A DNA stretch of 64,000 nucleotides, from NCBI GenBank assembly GCA_958510875.1, contig OY294071.1, forward strand, positions 35,308,581-35,372,580. The letters are read 5' to 3'. The notes beneath the pieces were generated by a model. That model was not told where the DNA came from. It searched no databases and saw only the letters and a program-made list of their open reading frames with translations. Each line of letters begins with the position of its first letter. Within the stretch, counting starts at the first letter, position 1. Below, piece after piece: positions 1 to 11,300 of this stretch. This DNA comes from Endomychus coccineus. Taxonomy: Eukaryota; Arthropoda; Insecta; Coleoptera; Endomychidae. The position numbers and the translations under genes are program-made.

Positions 1-181
1 AAATTTAGACAAAATAAAATTGTCTCTGAAAACTTGAAACAGTTTCTAAAAAACAATACTTTCCTCATATGGTATGCGCCAATAAAATGAATTATTAAGT
101 ATTTATTGATATGTTTCTTGATGATTGTTTATATTTTAAACTATAATTAGTTCTTATTTTCTATATTTTGTATTATTACAG

Positions 182-235
182 GATTGTATTGACTCCGATA
201 GTGTGACTCCACAACCCCAAATTTCACCGTTGTAG
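182..235 (+). CDS. Candidate last coding exon (A) of a gene starting left of the window
   Basis: A splice acceptor (T-rich tract ending TTATTACAG at 173-181) is followed by 17 open codons and a TAG stop at 233-235. In phase 0 the peptide reads DCIDSDSVTPQPQISPL. Two AATAAA polyadenylation signals follow about 200 bases later. An exon with acceptor, stop and poly(A) signal is what a short terminal exon looks like, but the peptide is too short to identify and the upstream exons are outside the window. The 16-base core ATTGACTCCGATAGTG recurs inverted near 557-575, so part of this stretch may be repeat-derived. Function unknown; the exon call is an inference. Confidence 0.35.
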   Translation, partial: DCIDSDSVTPQPQISPL

Positions 236-435
236 ATTCAAATTCGTATTTTTACAAATTGCTCTTTATTCCTATGTATATAAAGATCATAATATAGCAA
301 CTTTACTGTAATGTTGGAGCTGAATGATTTGCTCTTATTTTGACATAAAAATTGTTAAGTTTTACTTTATAATTTATATTTATTATTATAGTGTACCACC
401 TTCGCATTGGAAGTTCTTAACTAATTGCTATAAGA

Positions 436-450
436 AATAAAATGAATAAA
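436..450 (+). promoter_or_regulatory. Tandem AATAAA polyadenylation signals
   Basis: Two AATAAA hexamers (436-441 and 445-450) lie about 200 bases after the stop of candidate exon A, a plausible 3' UTR length. AATAAA is common by chance in AT-rich DNA; its position after an acceptor plus stop is the only added support. Confidence 0.3.
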
Positions 451-740
451 ACTTGAAAAGGAAAACAATGAGGTTATTTTAATCCTTATTTCCCAGTGCG
501 ATAAGGGTCAAATTTGCCGAAATTCTTATGGCATTGAGTGGTGGGTGTGTGACGACATCACTATCGGAGTCAATTCGGAATTTTAATCTGTTTGTAATTT
601 TTGTGACCACTTATGTACTATTGGAACTAATAAATTTCTTCAATGACAAGGTGACGAGTGCGTGCCTTAGAGTTCTTAGGTGCATTCACATCGTGAATTG
701 TTTTTTATGTTGGAATAAAGTACGGAAATAATTTTTGCAG

Positions 741-892
741 CTTCAACAAGTGGAAATGGAACTAATTATCGAAGAGATTTTGCGCATGGTGTTAAAACCA
801 CAAAATCTGGAGGTAGCACATATTCAGATGATTCACAATCAAGAACCTCTCCACGGATGTATTACAGTAAACACGGGCCCATTACCAGGTAA
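741..892 (+). CDS. Candidate exon (B), possibly an alternative last exon of the left-edge gene
   Basis: A strong acceptor (AATAATTTTTGCAG, 727-740) precedes about 150 bases that are richer in GC than their surroundings. Two frames are open throughout. The frame starting at 743 gives a Ser/Thr/Gly/Arg-rich, disordered-looking peptide (STSGNGTNYRRDFAHG..., ending ..SKHGPITR) with TAA at 890-892. The frame starting at 741 gives a helix-like peptide (LQQVEMELIIEEILRM..) ending in TAG shortly afterwards. A possible donor (CCAG|GTAATT) lies at 888/889, so the exon may be spliced on or may terminate here. I favour the 743 frame from its composition but cannot prove it. No family recognised. Confidence 0.4.
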
Positions 893-2039
893 TTAGATAT
901 GTAATGTGAACAATCAACATTTTGAAATTTTCAATTTTTAGGTTTTAATATTAAATGCTAATTTGTTGGCAGATATGTATTTAATAGTTGTATTTATGTA
1001 ATATTTTTATTTTTATAATTATTGTATGAATATGTATATATTATATGAAATACAGTGTATTATAGATTATGAGTTGAGTTTATTTTCACTTCCTTCGCAA
1101 GCAGTTATTGAACTTAAAATTAGGAGGGTTAAGTAAGATTATATAAAGTCTATTATATGAAGCTAAGTTTCAATTTGCGAATAAAAATGTCTGTAACTGA
1201 GGGATTAAACTAATATTTCCTAGATAATCATCATTCTTTAGAATTCCTAACAATAAATCAGTACTTCGTTTGAGTGCTGCCATCTAGTAAGGAAAGCTCT
1301 AATAATTTGAAATACACAGTATCAAAAACAGGATCCTAATCTTAATTTAATATCAACTATCTCATAGAGATAGTTCGGCAATTCACCAACAGATGCTATA
1401 TGATATCTAATTAGAACCCATTATTGTTACATTTTCTATATCGCTGTAGAACAAACATATAATGGGGTTTGGCAAAGAAATGATTACTTATTTTTCTATG
1501 GAGTAGTTGTAAATAACTCCATAACATCGTGTAAAAATGAAGTTATTACCAAAAACCCTAAACAAAAATTGCATCAAATTATCATTTAAAGAAATGGTTG
1601 TGGTTCTTAATTTATCTTATTAGAAACCCCTAAAAGTGATAATAGGTGTTGATTGTAGATGGGGAGTATTATGTTTGATACCCAATCAACTGAAAAGACT
1701 CCATCAAAATAAAGACTTACCTTAAAAATTAGCGCTTCTGGTAAAGAATATGAAATTGCACCAAATCTGATAACGTCAGTAGATCAGTAAGAGTTCCACT
1801 GATGTACTGAAGATGGCAACTCTGGTACCGAAACACATGTTTCAATTTCTGGAAAATTGTTAGGGAAAGAATTAGGGTTTTCACAATTCTCAAATCAAAT
1901 ATAGACCTATTCAGAAATATTGAAGACATAATTGAACGTTCAAATAGGTCCAAGCTATAGGTATATATTTTAACCTAACTTTGATCAAATTAGTATGAAA
2001 AAAAAGATGGCCAGTAGGTATGTAAGAAAACGCGGTAGG
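893..2039. other. AT-rich non-coding stretch
   Basis: No gene, repeat or RNA recognised. Only short chance ORFs (for example 1729-1953 on the minus strand) without family features. Probably 3' UTR, intron or intergenic DNA. Confidence 0.5.
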
Positions 2040-2215
2040 AGGTAGGGAAAGAGGGGATTAAAAATGTTGGATGGGGAGATTCTTTCCTAGCATGAGGTTG
2101 CTTCGAAATTTTTGAAGTGATCTGCCGAGCTCCGGTATACCAGACTTCATTCTTCCATCGAACGGCGAATTTATGGAACTCTTTGCCTGGTGAGGTCTTT
2201 TCTGATGCCTATAAT
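2040..2215 (+). mobile_element. Non-LTR retrotransposon fragment, Jockey-like RT C-terminus
   Basis: The + strand reads HRTANLWNSLPGEVFSD followed by AYNL and a stop (about 2153-2218), the characteristic C-terminal end of Jockey-like reverse transcriptases (consensus RT..LWN.LP..VF...YNL). Upstream codons (ISRL-like, then ..RYTRLHSS) fit the preceding region of the same proteins. Related copies lie near 36.4-36.9 and 45.5-46.7 kb, so this is one family with at least three copies here. It is 5'-truncated, frameshifted and inactive, and abuts a different (LOA-like) element at about 2216. Confidence 0.6.
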
Positions 2216-2885
2216 CTCTAACTTAAAAAAAAAACGTATCATGCCTTCATCACTGGCTCTACATGTCTCGTGTAGATGTAAATATCTGGGAATTATACTA
2301 CATAAAAAACTCCTCTGGAGTAAACATGAAAAAGAAATAACTAATAAAGCTAGAAAATCCCTAATGGTCTGCAGAAACTTTGCGGGAAAACTGGGGATGT
2401 GACCCTAGACCCTGCGGTGGATATACACAGCAATAGTGAGACCAATCATCACATATGGGTCAGTCGTTAGGGGTAGCAGATCTAGCCGAGCTAGTTGCAT
2501 AGCAGGTGCTATGAGAACATGGCCAACGGCTACTTTATAAGTAATCCTAATCCCCTCCTTATGGTAGTGGAAAATATGGCGATAAGGACAAGCTATAGAA
2601 TAACTGGAGAGGGAACCAGCAAACGTAAATATGACCCCTCCCTGTAAATCAGCAAACCTGGGCTATGTCCCAAGATGAGATGGAAACAAGGTATAGCTCT
2701 GAATTTGAAACGAAACTAAGTCGCAAAAGTGAATGTGATGAAAACACAATCTCTAGACTCAGTAGAAAGACCATCATCTAAAACAACAGAAGGAACTGGG
2801 ATAGGAGTATATGGGCCTGGAACCAAATACTCTGATAGATACAGTGTATATAAGCGGAGATTCACGCTATAGTTAAATTTCGAGG
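2216..2885 (+). mobile_element. Degenerate LOA/I-like non-LTR retrotransposon: end of RT into start of RNase H
   Basis: Four blocks in different + frames follow the order of a LOA/I-type ORF2. First, CKYLGIILHKKLLWSKH and ITNKARKSLMVCRNFAGK (RT palm/thumb). Then LRWIYTAIVRPIITYGSVV. Then a poorly kept AGAMRT..TA block and LMVVENMAIRTSYRITG. Finally TTEGTGIGVYGPGTKYS (about 2785-2830), the start of RNase H with its glycine-rich strand. Several frameshifts and stops separate the blocks, so this is a dead copy. The 5'-truncated copy at 50.14 kb begins just after the point where this one stops, and the two appear to be the same family. Confidence 0.7.
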
Positions 2886-3850
2886 ATTGAAACGCCATAC
2901 CTGTTCACTTCATTCCAATCGATTTTCTCCTAAAGATAACATTAGATGTAACGCAAAAATACGTACTGTTGTCACTATATACGATCAGGGTATGCCTCTT
3001 CTGCATATGAAGCTGCCGATGACTTTAGGAAAAGTGATGGTTGATAATGAAGTTACTAATTCTAAATACACTGCCGGATAAACTGAGAGATCTAAGTTTT
3101 CTGGCCCCCTTTTAGATATGGAATATCAGCATATCATAATAAATTCATATTATCTTGAAGGCCGTCGGATTTATGGCTCTTGCCTCTTGGAGAGTATCTG
3201 GAACTGCTTCTAAACAAAAAGTGATATGACGTTTACATGTATTGCACCCCTGGATGACACGTCTACTGAGCAGTGATTTCTTCAACCGATATTCCCCTAA
3301 ATACTCGATTTTCCAGTTTTCTTCTTTTAGTCTACTATTCGAAATAAAACGCATTGTCCAGGCTATCGCACGCAAAATATTGGTGTATTTAGACAATTTT
3401 TCCAGGATACCAATAAGAAGTCACTCAGTTTAGTTTTGACAGCCATATTTTGCTGCAGAAGCTGTCAACTGAAGATTACTGATGTAGCCTTATCTTTTCG
3501 ACGTTTCCAGCCATTTCCTTCATCTCTGCATTCATCTCTCTTTTATCCACAGAAAACTCGCTAATTGGCAATTATTCAGGTCCACCTTTGAGCCCATCTG
3601 GCCCCTCCCCTCACCGGAAGTCGATCAATTGTTTTACGGTACAACCTCGTGATGAGAGATCAGCTCACGTTCTCAGTAGGTGAGTGGTTATCATCCGGAA
3701 AATAAGCCATTCTGTAGTGAACAGCATGCTTTACCAGGAAACTTTATTCCTGACGTCAAGAACTCCAGTCTCCAGAAAGTTCAGGAAAGAAGGCTAGACT
3801 GGCGATAAAATTTGAATATTGGAGAAAAGATTATTTCCGTTCAAGAGCGA
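2886..3850. other. Unassigned sequence between retrotransposon remnants
   Basis: Two opposed ORFs occur: 2887-3081 on + (64 codons) and 3145-3396 on minus (83 codons, containing GCNTCKRHI and ARAINPTAFKI). The minus ORF looks protein-like and may be a retroelement fragment, but I do not recognise it. From about 3450 to 3800 the GC content rises without a clear ORF, which also suggests old transposon DNA. Confidence 0.3.
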
Positions 3851-3854
3851 TTAG

Positions 3855-4520
3855 AATATAGTATATCTAAAAAAATAGATGGTAGAAGTAATAATTATCA
3901 ATTTATCATTATGATTAAATGAAAGAACAATTACTTTGTTTTTATACCACTTTCAATAACAAGGTTACTATAATTTCAACACCAAAGTGCCATTATCAAA
4001 CAAATACAAAACTAGTAAGTAAGGCACAAACATTTCAAGTATAAATAGCAACTAAAGTAAAATAGGGTTAATGAGATTATAATTGACAGCAAAGGATCAT
4101 CGAAAATTCCGAACCCGGTAGATCTCGGGAAAATACAGTGTGCATTAGGATAATCATTAATATTCTAAGAATCATTCTAAGATTGCATTGAAAGACAAAG
4201 GAAAAGATCACTTTGGTATAAGTCTAACTAATCATATTGTTATAGGAGTTTTCGAAATCTTTATAAATCTCTATTGATTCTAATGTATTCAATTTGAAAT
4301 CTTTGGTTATGATTATGTAAAATGTTTAGGCTATCTAAATTAGGAAAGGTATGGCCTGTTTGTAAAAAGATGGATACCAAAGGTTGATTCTGAAAGAACG
4401 AAAATATTCTTGGTATCTAAGTTTAAAATTACGACCAGTTCTACCTATATCACTCAATAATTTATAGAGCATTTTCAATACCATTGTCAAAAGAACATCC
4501 CACCATTGTGTTGGACACAA
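3855..4520 (-). mobile_element. Penelope-like element, left (minus) arm of an inverted pair
   Basis: The minus strand encodes SDIGRTGRNFKLRYQEYF and RSFRIN (about 4455-4370), then KDFKLNTLESIEIYK (about 4300-4255). These are the GIY-YIG endonuclease segments of PLE proteins (YIGxT..R.., then LN.LE.IEIYK). The tyrosine of the YIG is replaced by Asp and stops are present. The arm continues as non-coding 3' sequence to about 3855. It is the reverse complement of 4840-5165 with moderate divergence, including a conserved block near the outer ends (TGAAAGAACAATTACTTTG on both). Neither arm has the RT domain, so both copies are 5'-truncated. Confidence 0.75.
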
Positions 4521-5165
4521 TAAAACGAATAGCCATCAATAATGGTTCTTCGGTAGATCAAACAACAAAATTAATTAACCGCAAACAACGCCAATTAACT
4601 CACAATATTTACCCGTATATAAAAGACATAGAAGTAGGTATCAGCAAAATTCATTTCTGTGACGTATTTTGGTTTCGTAAATTTGGAGTTTATTAGCTAA
4701 GTTGCCCAGACTGTGACAACCTTTATATAGGTAGAACTTGTCGTAATGTTAAACTACCAAGAATATATTCGTTCTTTCAGATTCAACAAATCAGGCTCAA
4801 CCTTTGCTAACCATTTTTTACAAACCGGTCAAACCTCTCATAATTTAGATAGCTAAACATTTTACATAATCAAACGAAAGGTTTCAAATTAAATACATTA
4901 GAATCAATAGAGATTTATGAAGTGATCTGTTCCTTTGTCTCTCAAAGCACTCTTAGAATATTATAGAATAATTAATTAATGCCCAAATTGCTTCTTAATT
5001 CACATTGCACCTGTTTCGGAATTTCCAATGATCCTTTACTCTCAATTTTAATCTCATTAACCCTATTTGTACTTGAAATGTTTATTGTTTACATGTTATT
5101 ATCAAAAGTGGTATAAAAACAAAGTAATTGTTCTTTCATTTAATTATATAGTATATCTCAATGAT
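4484..5165 (+). mobile_element. Penelope-like element, right (plus) arm of the inverted pair
   Basis: The ORF at 4484-4696 reads TIKRIAINNGSSVDQTTKL, then NRKQRQLTHNIYPYIKDIE, ending at GVY just before an in-frame TAG. Directly beyond the stop the same frame continues LSCPDCDNLYIGRTCRN, followed in shifted frames by ANHFLQTGQTSHNLD-like and LNTLESIEIYE. This is the PLE linker plus GIY-YIG endonuclease, which nicks target DNA. GVY, the CxxC and YIG are visible, but one stop and several frameshifts make it inactive. The 3' part (4850-5165) is the inverted homologue of 3855-4345. The coding 5' ends face each other in the middle (head-to-head). Confidence 0.8.
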
Positions 5166-5539
5166 GGATATACTCAGTTAGTACACCTCGTATTTCATAA
5201 TGAAACGTATAAAATTCTGCGTCCTGTGTAATATAAACGCATGAAATTCATCAATGGCATTGGTGACCCTTTACAAAATAGCAAAACGTCGAAGCAGGAA
5301 CATAAAATCATTATATTTCCTGATATAATGCCATTGTTGTCTGAAAATTCATCATTCCATTAAATTCCGCAAAAAGTTTGCATCTTAAAACTTTTATAAA
5401 ACCGTACTTGATGTAAACTCGTCGGATAACAGGAAATATTATATTGCGTTTTATTGTAACAAAGCAAAAATAAAAATGCGTCAGTATAAAAAATGAATAA
5501 AAGTCACAATAAAAGTGAAACATAAAATCGACGCATTTC
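5166..5539. other. AT-rich non-coding stretch
   Basis: No recognised gene. A minus ORF at 5311-5547 (78 codons) is rich in Phe, Tyr and Ile as expected of chance ORFs in AT-rich DNA. Confidence 0.4.
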
Positions 5540-5691
5540 TTTAACAAATGGCGGCTTTTGTCATCTAAATTTGATGGAGTTGCGCAAGGCGTCGAATTTC
5601 GACGTTCTCCCTTAAATTATCAGTAGGTAGAACGCGCTTGTGTCGTCTGGGTGCCCACAATGACTATTTTGTAAAATTCGGCAGTGGTCCC
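5540..5691 (+). other. Possible untranslated first exon with splice donor
   Basis: About 150 bases with clearly more CpG than the flanks end in a good donor (CCCT|GTAAGTAA at about 5691/5692). An ATGGCGGC in good start context at about 5546 opens only a six-codon reading frame (MAAFVI), so it would be an upstream ORF in a 5' UTR. The next + strand gene is the zinc-finger gene about 13 kb downstream, whose coding exon starts at an acceptor, so this could be its first exon. Pure inference. Confidence 0.2.
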
Positions 5692-7929
5692 TGTAAGTAA
5701 ACTTGACAAATTTTAATAGTTAAGAAAACTCAGACTACGCACAGAATTATAAACATATATTTGTCTAAGGAATATGACTCATAAATATAACGAAAATAAA
5801 TTGGGAATCCTTTTGTTTACAATGATTTAAGTTTTATAATTCTAACATTATTTCTAATTGTTGGAACGTTTTCATGTTTCATTGACAATTATTAGGGACG
5901 TTGCGTTTGTTGAATTGAAAACTTATTGCTTACTAACTCAAAGTAATTGAAAATGTGGCTTCATTAATTAAATAGTATCACCCCGTATGGTTGTAGTGAC
6001 TTTATTTAATGAACTATAATAGGCAATATCAATTCACAATTCATTGAGACTGAATTATTAATCAATAAGATAACAAGATACTTTTTGTTTTCATTACTTG
6101 CAACAAGGTGTATTAATGAAATAACTATGATATATTTAGTTTAATCTATAATATATTGGTTAGGGTCCTATCCCGATGTATTCCCAATACATGGAAATGA
6201 AGATGCACGATCGGCTATGATTATTATTTATGCACGAGTAGCTTGCTACACGTGGTCGTAGCAACCCCTCCTTCTTGTGTATGTAGCGTACCAACATTTG
6301 CGTACTAGAGACCTATCAACTTATGATTTTAATAAAAGTTTCATTTTCCAAGTAGTGGAAACAGAATTGAATATCCATTCATTAGTTGTAATATGATAAC
6401 AAACATTCATATCATGTTGATTTTCACATAGACCATATGTCAGTGTTAAATATAACATACAGAAACCTAATAATATTATGTAGTCTTCGATTTTCTATAT
6501 TTTAATTCGTTCTATATAATGCAAGCTATATCAATATATGTTCACATATTGCTTCAATTATGAATATGGGTCATTGTGAGGAATAATCGTAAACTTTTTA
6601 CAGGACGAAAAAGCTATTTGGGTGGAAAATGAAATTTTTAATTGTATATTGAGAGTTATGATATTAATAATTTTTTGCTAGGCGTGTCACTTTGTATCTT
6701 AAAAGGAAAGTTGCGCGTCCAGTCATTTTCTGACCAGTGGTCGACTGCGTGGGAGTAATATTGATCGCAAGCCACACGCATCTAAACGCACACACTCACC
6801 CTATAGTCTAGTAAGGCTGCCCGTTATGTTTCCATTCGTCATTATGTTTTCTGATAGCTGTATGCCTTTATCTGATGATCAATAATTCCCCTAGTTCGTG
6901 GAACCTACAATTTGTGTATCTTGCGTTTTAATTTTAAATTTGTAATAGAATAGCTTCATGCATGTTCAAATGTCCCTTTAAGCAAATACAGGTGGTTTTT
7001 ATTGGAAACAGCTTTTATCTACTTTTAATATATAACGCTCAAACTTAAATCAATATTAACCTTATAATTTTCATTATTTTTATCTTATTTGCTGTGTGTT
7101 CTTATTTAAATATTAAATTATTCGTAGCTGATTAGAGATAAAATTAATATTAAATCAATAAAATGGTGTAGATAAAATAATCGCTTTTATTTTTGTCACT
7201 TTAAATGACATGCTTTAGAGATACGTTAATCATTTAGCATCAAATAAAATGTACCTTATGGAGATAGGTAAACAGTTTTAACTAAATTGTTGCCTATAAA
7301 CATAAGCGCTTACAAAAACACTTCACGGATATGACATAACGTATTTTACCCTATTCCTTGGAAATATAAATCGGTTGGTGCAAGTTCCGTTGAAACATTG
7401 ACAATAGAGAAACTAGTTCACGCTAACATGGTTTCAACAAGTTGATTACCTCAAGAAAATAAATAAATGCTTGTGAATGTCACGTTACGCACTCATCTAC
7501 CTAGTTTCTTAATAATCCACGCTTCATCAGAACATGTACCAACTAGTTCACTGAGTATTAACAGAGCTAACGCTCGTAGGAACAGTTCACTAATAGATTG
7601 CAAATGATTAGAAACAGCTGAAGGCGTGAAATACGTCAAATTATAGAGTATAATTCGACATTGAAAGGTTGACAGACATATCGGAACACATATTGATTGC
7701 TTTACAAATCTATATTTTATACTTTATGTATTATTATAATATGTCGTATTACAAGACCTTTTATCTCCTTGGTGGTTGAATTTTGTAAAATCTCTTCTCC
7801 ACTTCGTATGGGAAACTCACTTGCCAAATATGTACAGGTGTTCAGTAAGTGATAGGCAAGGCAATACTTCCTTCCTTAAGAAGTTTTTCATGATAATTTA
7901 TGCAATATTTTGATAATTGTACTCAAAAT
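5692..7929. other. AT-rich non-coding stretch
   Basis: No coding sequence, RNA gene or clear repeat recognised. A slightly GC-richer patch near 6690-6830 has no open frame of note. Confidence 0.4.
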
Positions 7930-8370
7930 ATATTCAGCTTTGGTAAAGTGAAACCATCCTGCCCCTCGCGGGAGTGTGACGGGAGGTGAGTTTGAAATTT
8001 CAAATGGAATCACTGAACCACCCCTTCGTTCAACTCAATTTTGGAAAAATTAATGTTAGAATTCACATTATTCGCTGATATGGGCGTTCAAGCTACAAGC
8101 TTCTTTATTTTGCTGAAGAGAAATATTTTTCAAGTAATTATTGATAACCTGTCCACCATTAAGATGGGGAGAATGATCTTTCCGCCGGCATTAGCGTTAC
8201 CCGATGAACACCAGGCATGCATGCAAGGTCGGATAGAGTACATCATGTAGCCCTGTAAAGTGCTGATATTGCAGGAGACATTTAAGCTTTCTAAGCGCTT
8301 GTGCCACTGTCACATTCCCTTGAGATTTTCGAAAAATGATTTGTTAATTTGAAACATCAGGTATACTGGA
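7930..8370 (+). repeat. Dispersed repeat, copy A (inverted relative to copy B at 47.1-47.5 kb)
   Basis: This stretch matches the reverse complement of about 47090-47505 in the same order along its length. Shared blocks include GGAGAATGATCTT, CCGCCGGCATTAGCGTT, CATGTAGCCCTGTAAAG, ACATTCCCTTGAGATTT and the CAGGTATACTxGAT end. Between them are small indels. No protein domain was recognised in either copy; the 69-codon ORF at 8041 is not conserved. Probably an interspersed transposon of unknown class. Confidence 0.65.
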
Positions 8371-11300
8371 TACATGTTGTTAAAAGACACCGTTTTAGAG
8401 AAAACTGGGTAAAAAGTTATTGCTTCAAATAATTTGTCAATTTCAGATTATTATTGTAGTAGGTAGTGTCTGAAATTTAGTCTCAATTCTAACGTCAGTT
8501 TTGTTGTGTAAACTGTCATTCATTAATGAGGCACCATGCATTTACGAGAAAAGGAATTTTCAACTATAAAAATTGTGACATATGGCCGATCAAAACCCAA
8601 CAATACCTACGAATCTTTAACATATCTCCATGAATTTGGAGTCTACTTGATGTAAATTCATTGTGAAATATATGTAGAATATTGAAATACAACACGAATT
8701 TAAATTTACGCGAACTGCAAAGTTTAATTGCTGACAATTGTTTCGACACACGGTAACCCGCTTTGATATTGTCACTGTGTGACGAAACAATCGTCACTAT
8801 CATACCACGGAACCACCAAACATAACCTTTAACATGTTAGAAATCTAGGAAATGTATACTATCGATATCGGTTGTTTTATTAATTTGTATTGTCTGTTTC
8901 CTGTGTGCTTAATTGTAATAAATTGCAAATGTCGTTCCGGTGCTGGAACAATTTGGAATTGGAATCAACTGGATATCAGTCCGTGATCATTCTAGTCCAA
9001 GACTGGTTTCAAATCATCTTGTAACAAATCCGCAACCTGTGCTTATTTTTTGTTTCCAGAAACAAATGATACCTACTACAATAATGTTTGCTATTATCTC
9101 CTTCCAACAATTCGAGTTACCTCTTGCTGTGACTGAACCCATTCAAGTTAAGCTAAGCTTCTGATGGAACGCAGCAATAATTTCCTCCTTTCTGGCTCTT
9201 TTGAAGAAAACTTTATATTTCCTTCTGTAGCAATGTCTATTTGAAAGGAGTACTGTTTTCTAAGTGTATCTCTACCTTCCTCACGTAACGGTTTTGTCGT
9301 TCCTCTGCCATTTCCAGATTCCCATGAGTGGTTCCACGAAACGGATCAGATTTTATGAAATGCAATTCTCTAACATTTCTACTCAGCTGTTCCATGCCCT
9401 TGCATTTTCCGTATGCAGTGTGGACCAGGAGGTCTTCAGATTCTATGTCCAAACGCTGTGATGAATGTATATAATCTATGACCATATCGGTTTTGCGTAT
9501 GTAGTCATACATCTGATGATGTTTTACAAAGACCAGGTTTGGTTTCAGATCCCAGATCCTACCAAAGAATCATTAGTAGAACTGAGGACTACTGAGGAGC
9601 AGTTTTCGCTCTTTCTATAAACTTCTTTTTGTGGTGATAAATAGTTTAGAATGATGTAAAGTCAAATTAACATCTCACGATGAAACCAACTATTACATCG
9701 AGAATATCTCTGACAATTTTTATTCGACCAGAGGGTAGCGTTTCAATATTTTAATAGATGATATTACAATTTGAATTGAATCCTGTTCATTTGATAAGAT
9801 GAAATCCAGCAACACCAAAACTATGTATTTAGTATACCTTCGTCGAATGATTTCCTAATTATAAAATGCTGTAATATCCCAAAACAGGCTATTTTAAAGC
9901 CCTTCTAGTAGACGTTAAATGATTTGCAATGTTGGCAATTGTTGATGAATTTAATGAGTAAATGAGATGAACCCACTACATAAAATAGGGTAACAAAGGA
10001 TAACTTAACTTAGAGGATTATTACTAAAGGATTACATGGTGGGTTATTACATTATAATAATGATGATTTGCTTGGTAATATCAGAGTGTAGAAGCGAATC
10101 AGGACAATAAATAGTGGAATAAATACATTAAATTGCTTTAAATAATGTTGAATAAATTAGGTCTGTTTGATCATTAAGCAGTAGAGTATTGTTTTTGTGT
10201 TGGTAAATTTCTAAAGCATATTTAATTTCGAACCTTCATCAGCTGTAAATAAAATATGTGTAAACTATTTATTTCTGGGAAGGAATGATTATTATAGAAA
10301 AAATTATCTGCAAATGTGGAACCGGTTTTTGAAAGTCTAAGCATCTTTTATGTTCATAACAATATCGCTTCCTTCGTTTTTCGAGAGAGAATTTTTTTTA
10401 TTTAAAGAGTCTAATTCTAATTGAAATATGTACCTACTTGACAATTTCAACGAGAGTTTTCGTTGTGTTATTTATGCATAAAAATGTGTCATTTGTACAC
10501 CCAGTATCTTTTGATATATTTTCAAACCTACAGATATTCCAAACGCAAAGTAAATCATAAAATTCATTGAGAATTTGATTTTGCTCATTTTCATTTTTCT
10601 TTGGTTGCTTGAAAGGATCTCATTGATTAAAATAACATTTGATCAAAGAACAAGTTTATTTCTGGTAAAGATATACTCAAGATATTGTCTAATTTGATCT
10701 ACAGAATCTTTAAGAAGCAATTTTCAATTTTCATTAATAATAAATAACGAAATATTACATTCGCGTTAGAAAAAGCAGTAGATAACAAATAAAACTCATC
10801 AGATATGTTCATAATCATAAATTATGATCAAATTTTATTCAATATAACCAGAAAACCTACTCAAGTAGATATCCTCGTTCCTAATCATCCACTATACTAG
10901 ATTAGTTGCATTCAATTAAACGATACATAGAGCTTTCTCATTACCATAATACGCCCGTATTATAATGACAATTACTGAAGCCAATCAGGTCGATTTATAG
11001 ATTCTTCAGTCATCTAATTTTCTAGATATAAATATGACAAAAATATTGCAACCCTGTACTGAAATTTTTGCAGATTATAGCGATATAATTATTATAATCG
11101 TATCGGTGAAATTTTGTTGAATTATCTAAAACTGAAAATGTAATCTATATATACCGTTTCCAAAGGCATTTCCCCGATTTTATGGAGTGTGGGGGATTGT
11201 ATTTATTCAAGATAGTTGCATATTTATTATATTGATCATAATATACTTACTGTTAGTTGAGAATGTTCTAAAATTATCGGTAATGCTAAATATAGTCGCC

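Noticed and set aside
9237..9512. 91-codon minus ORF with protein-like composition
   Set aside because: No recognisable family, no splice sites or neighbouring exons; kept as unassigned, not a gene.
10210..10245. Hammerhead-like CTGATGA...GAAA on the minus strand
   Set aside because: Only about six bases separate the two core parts and they cannot form stem II; no adjacent PLE coding sequence.
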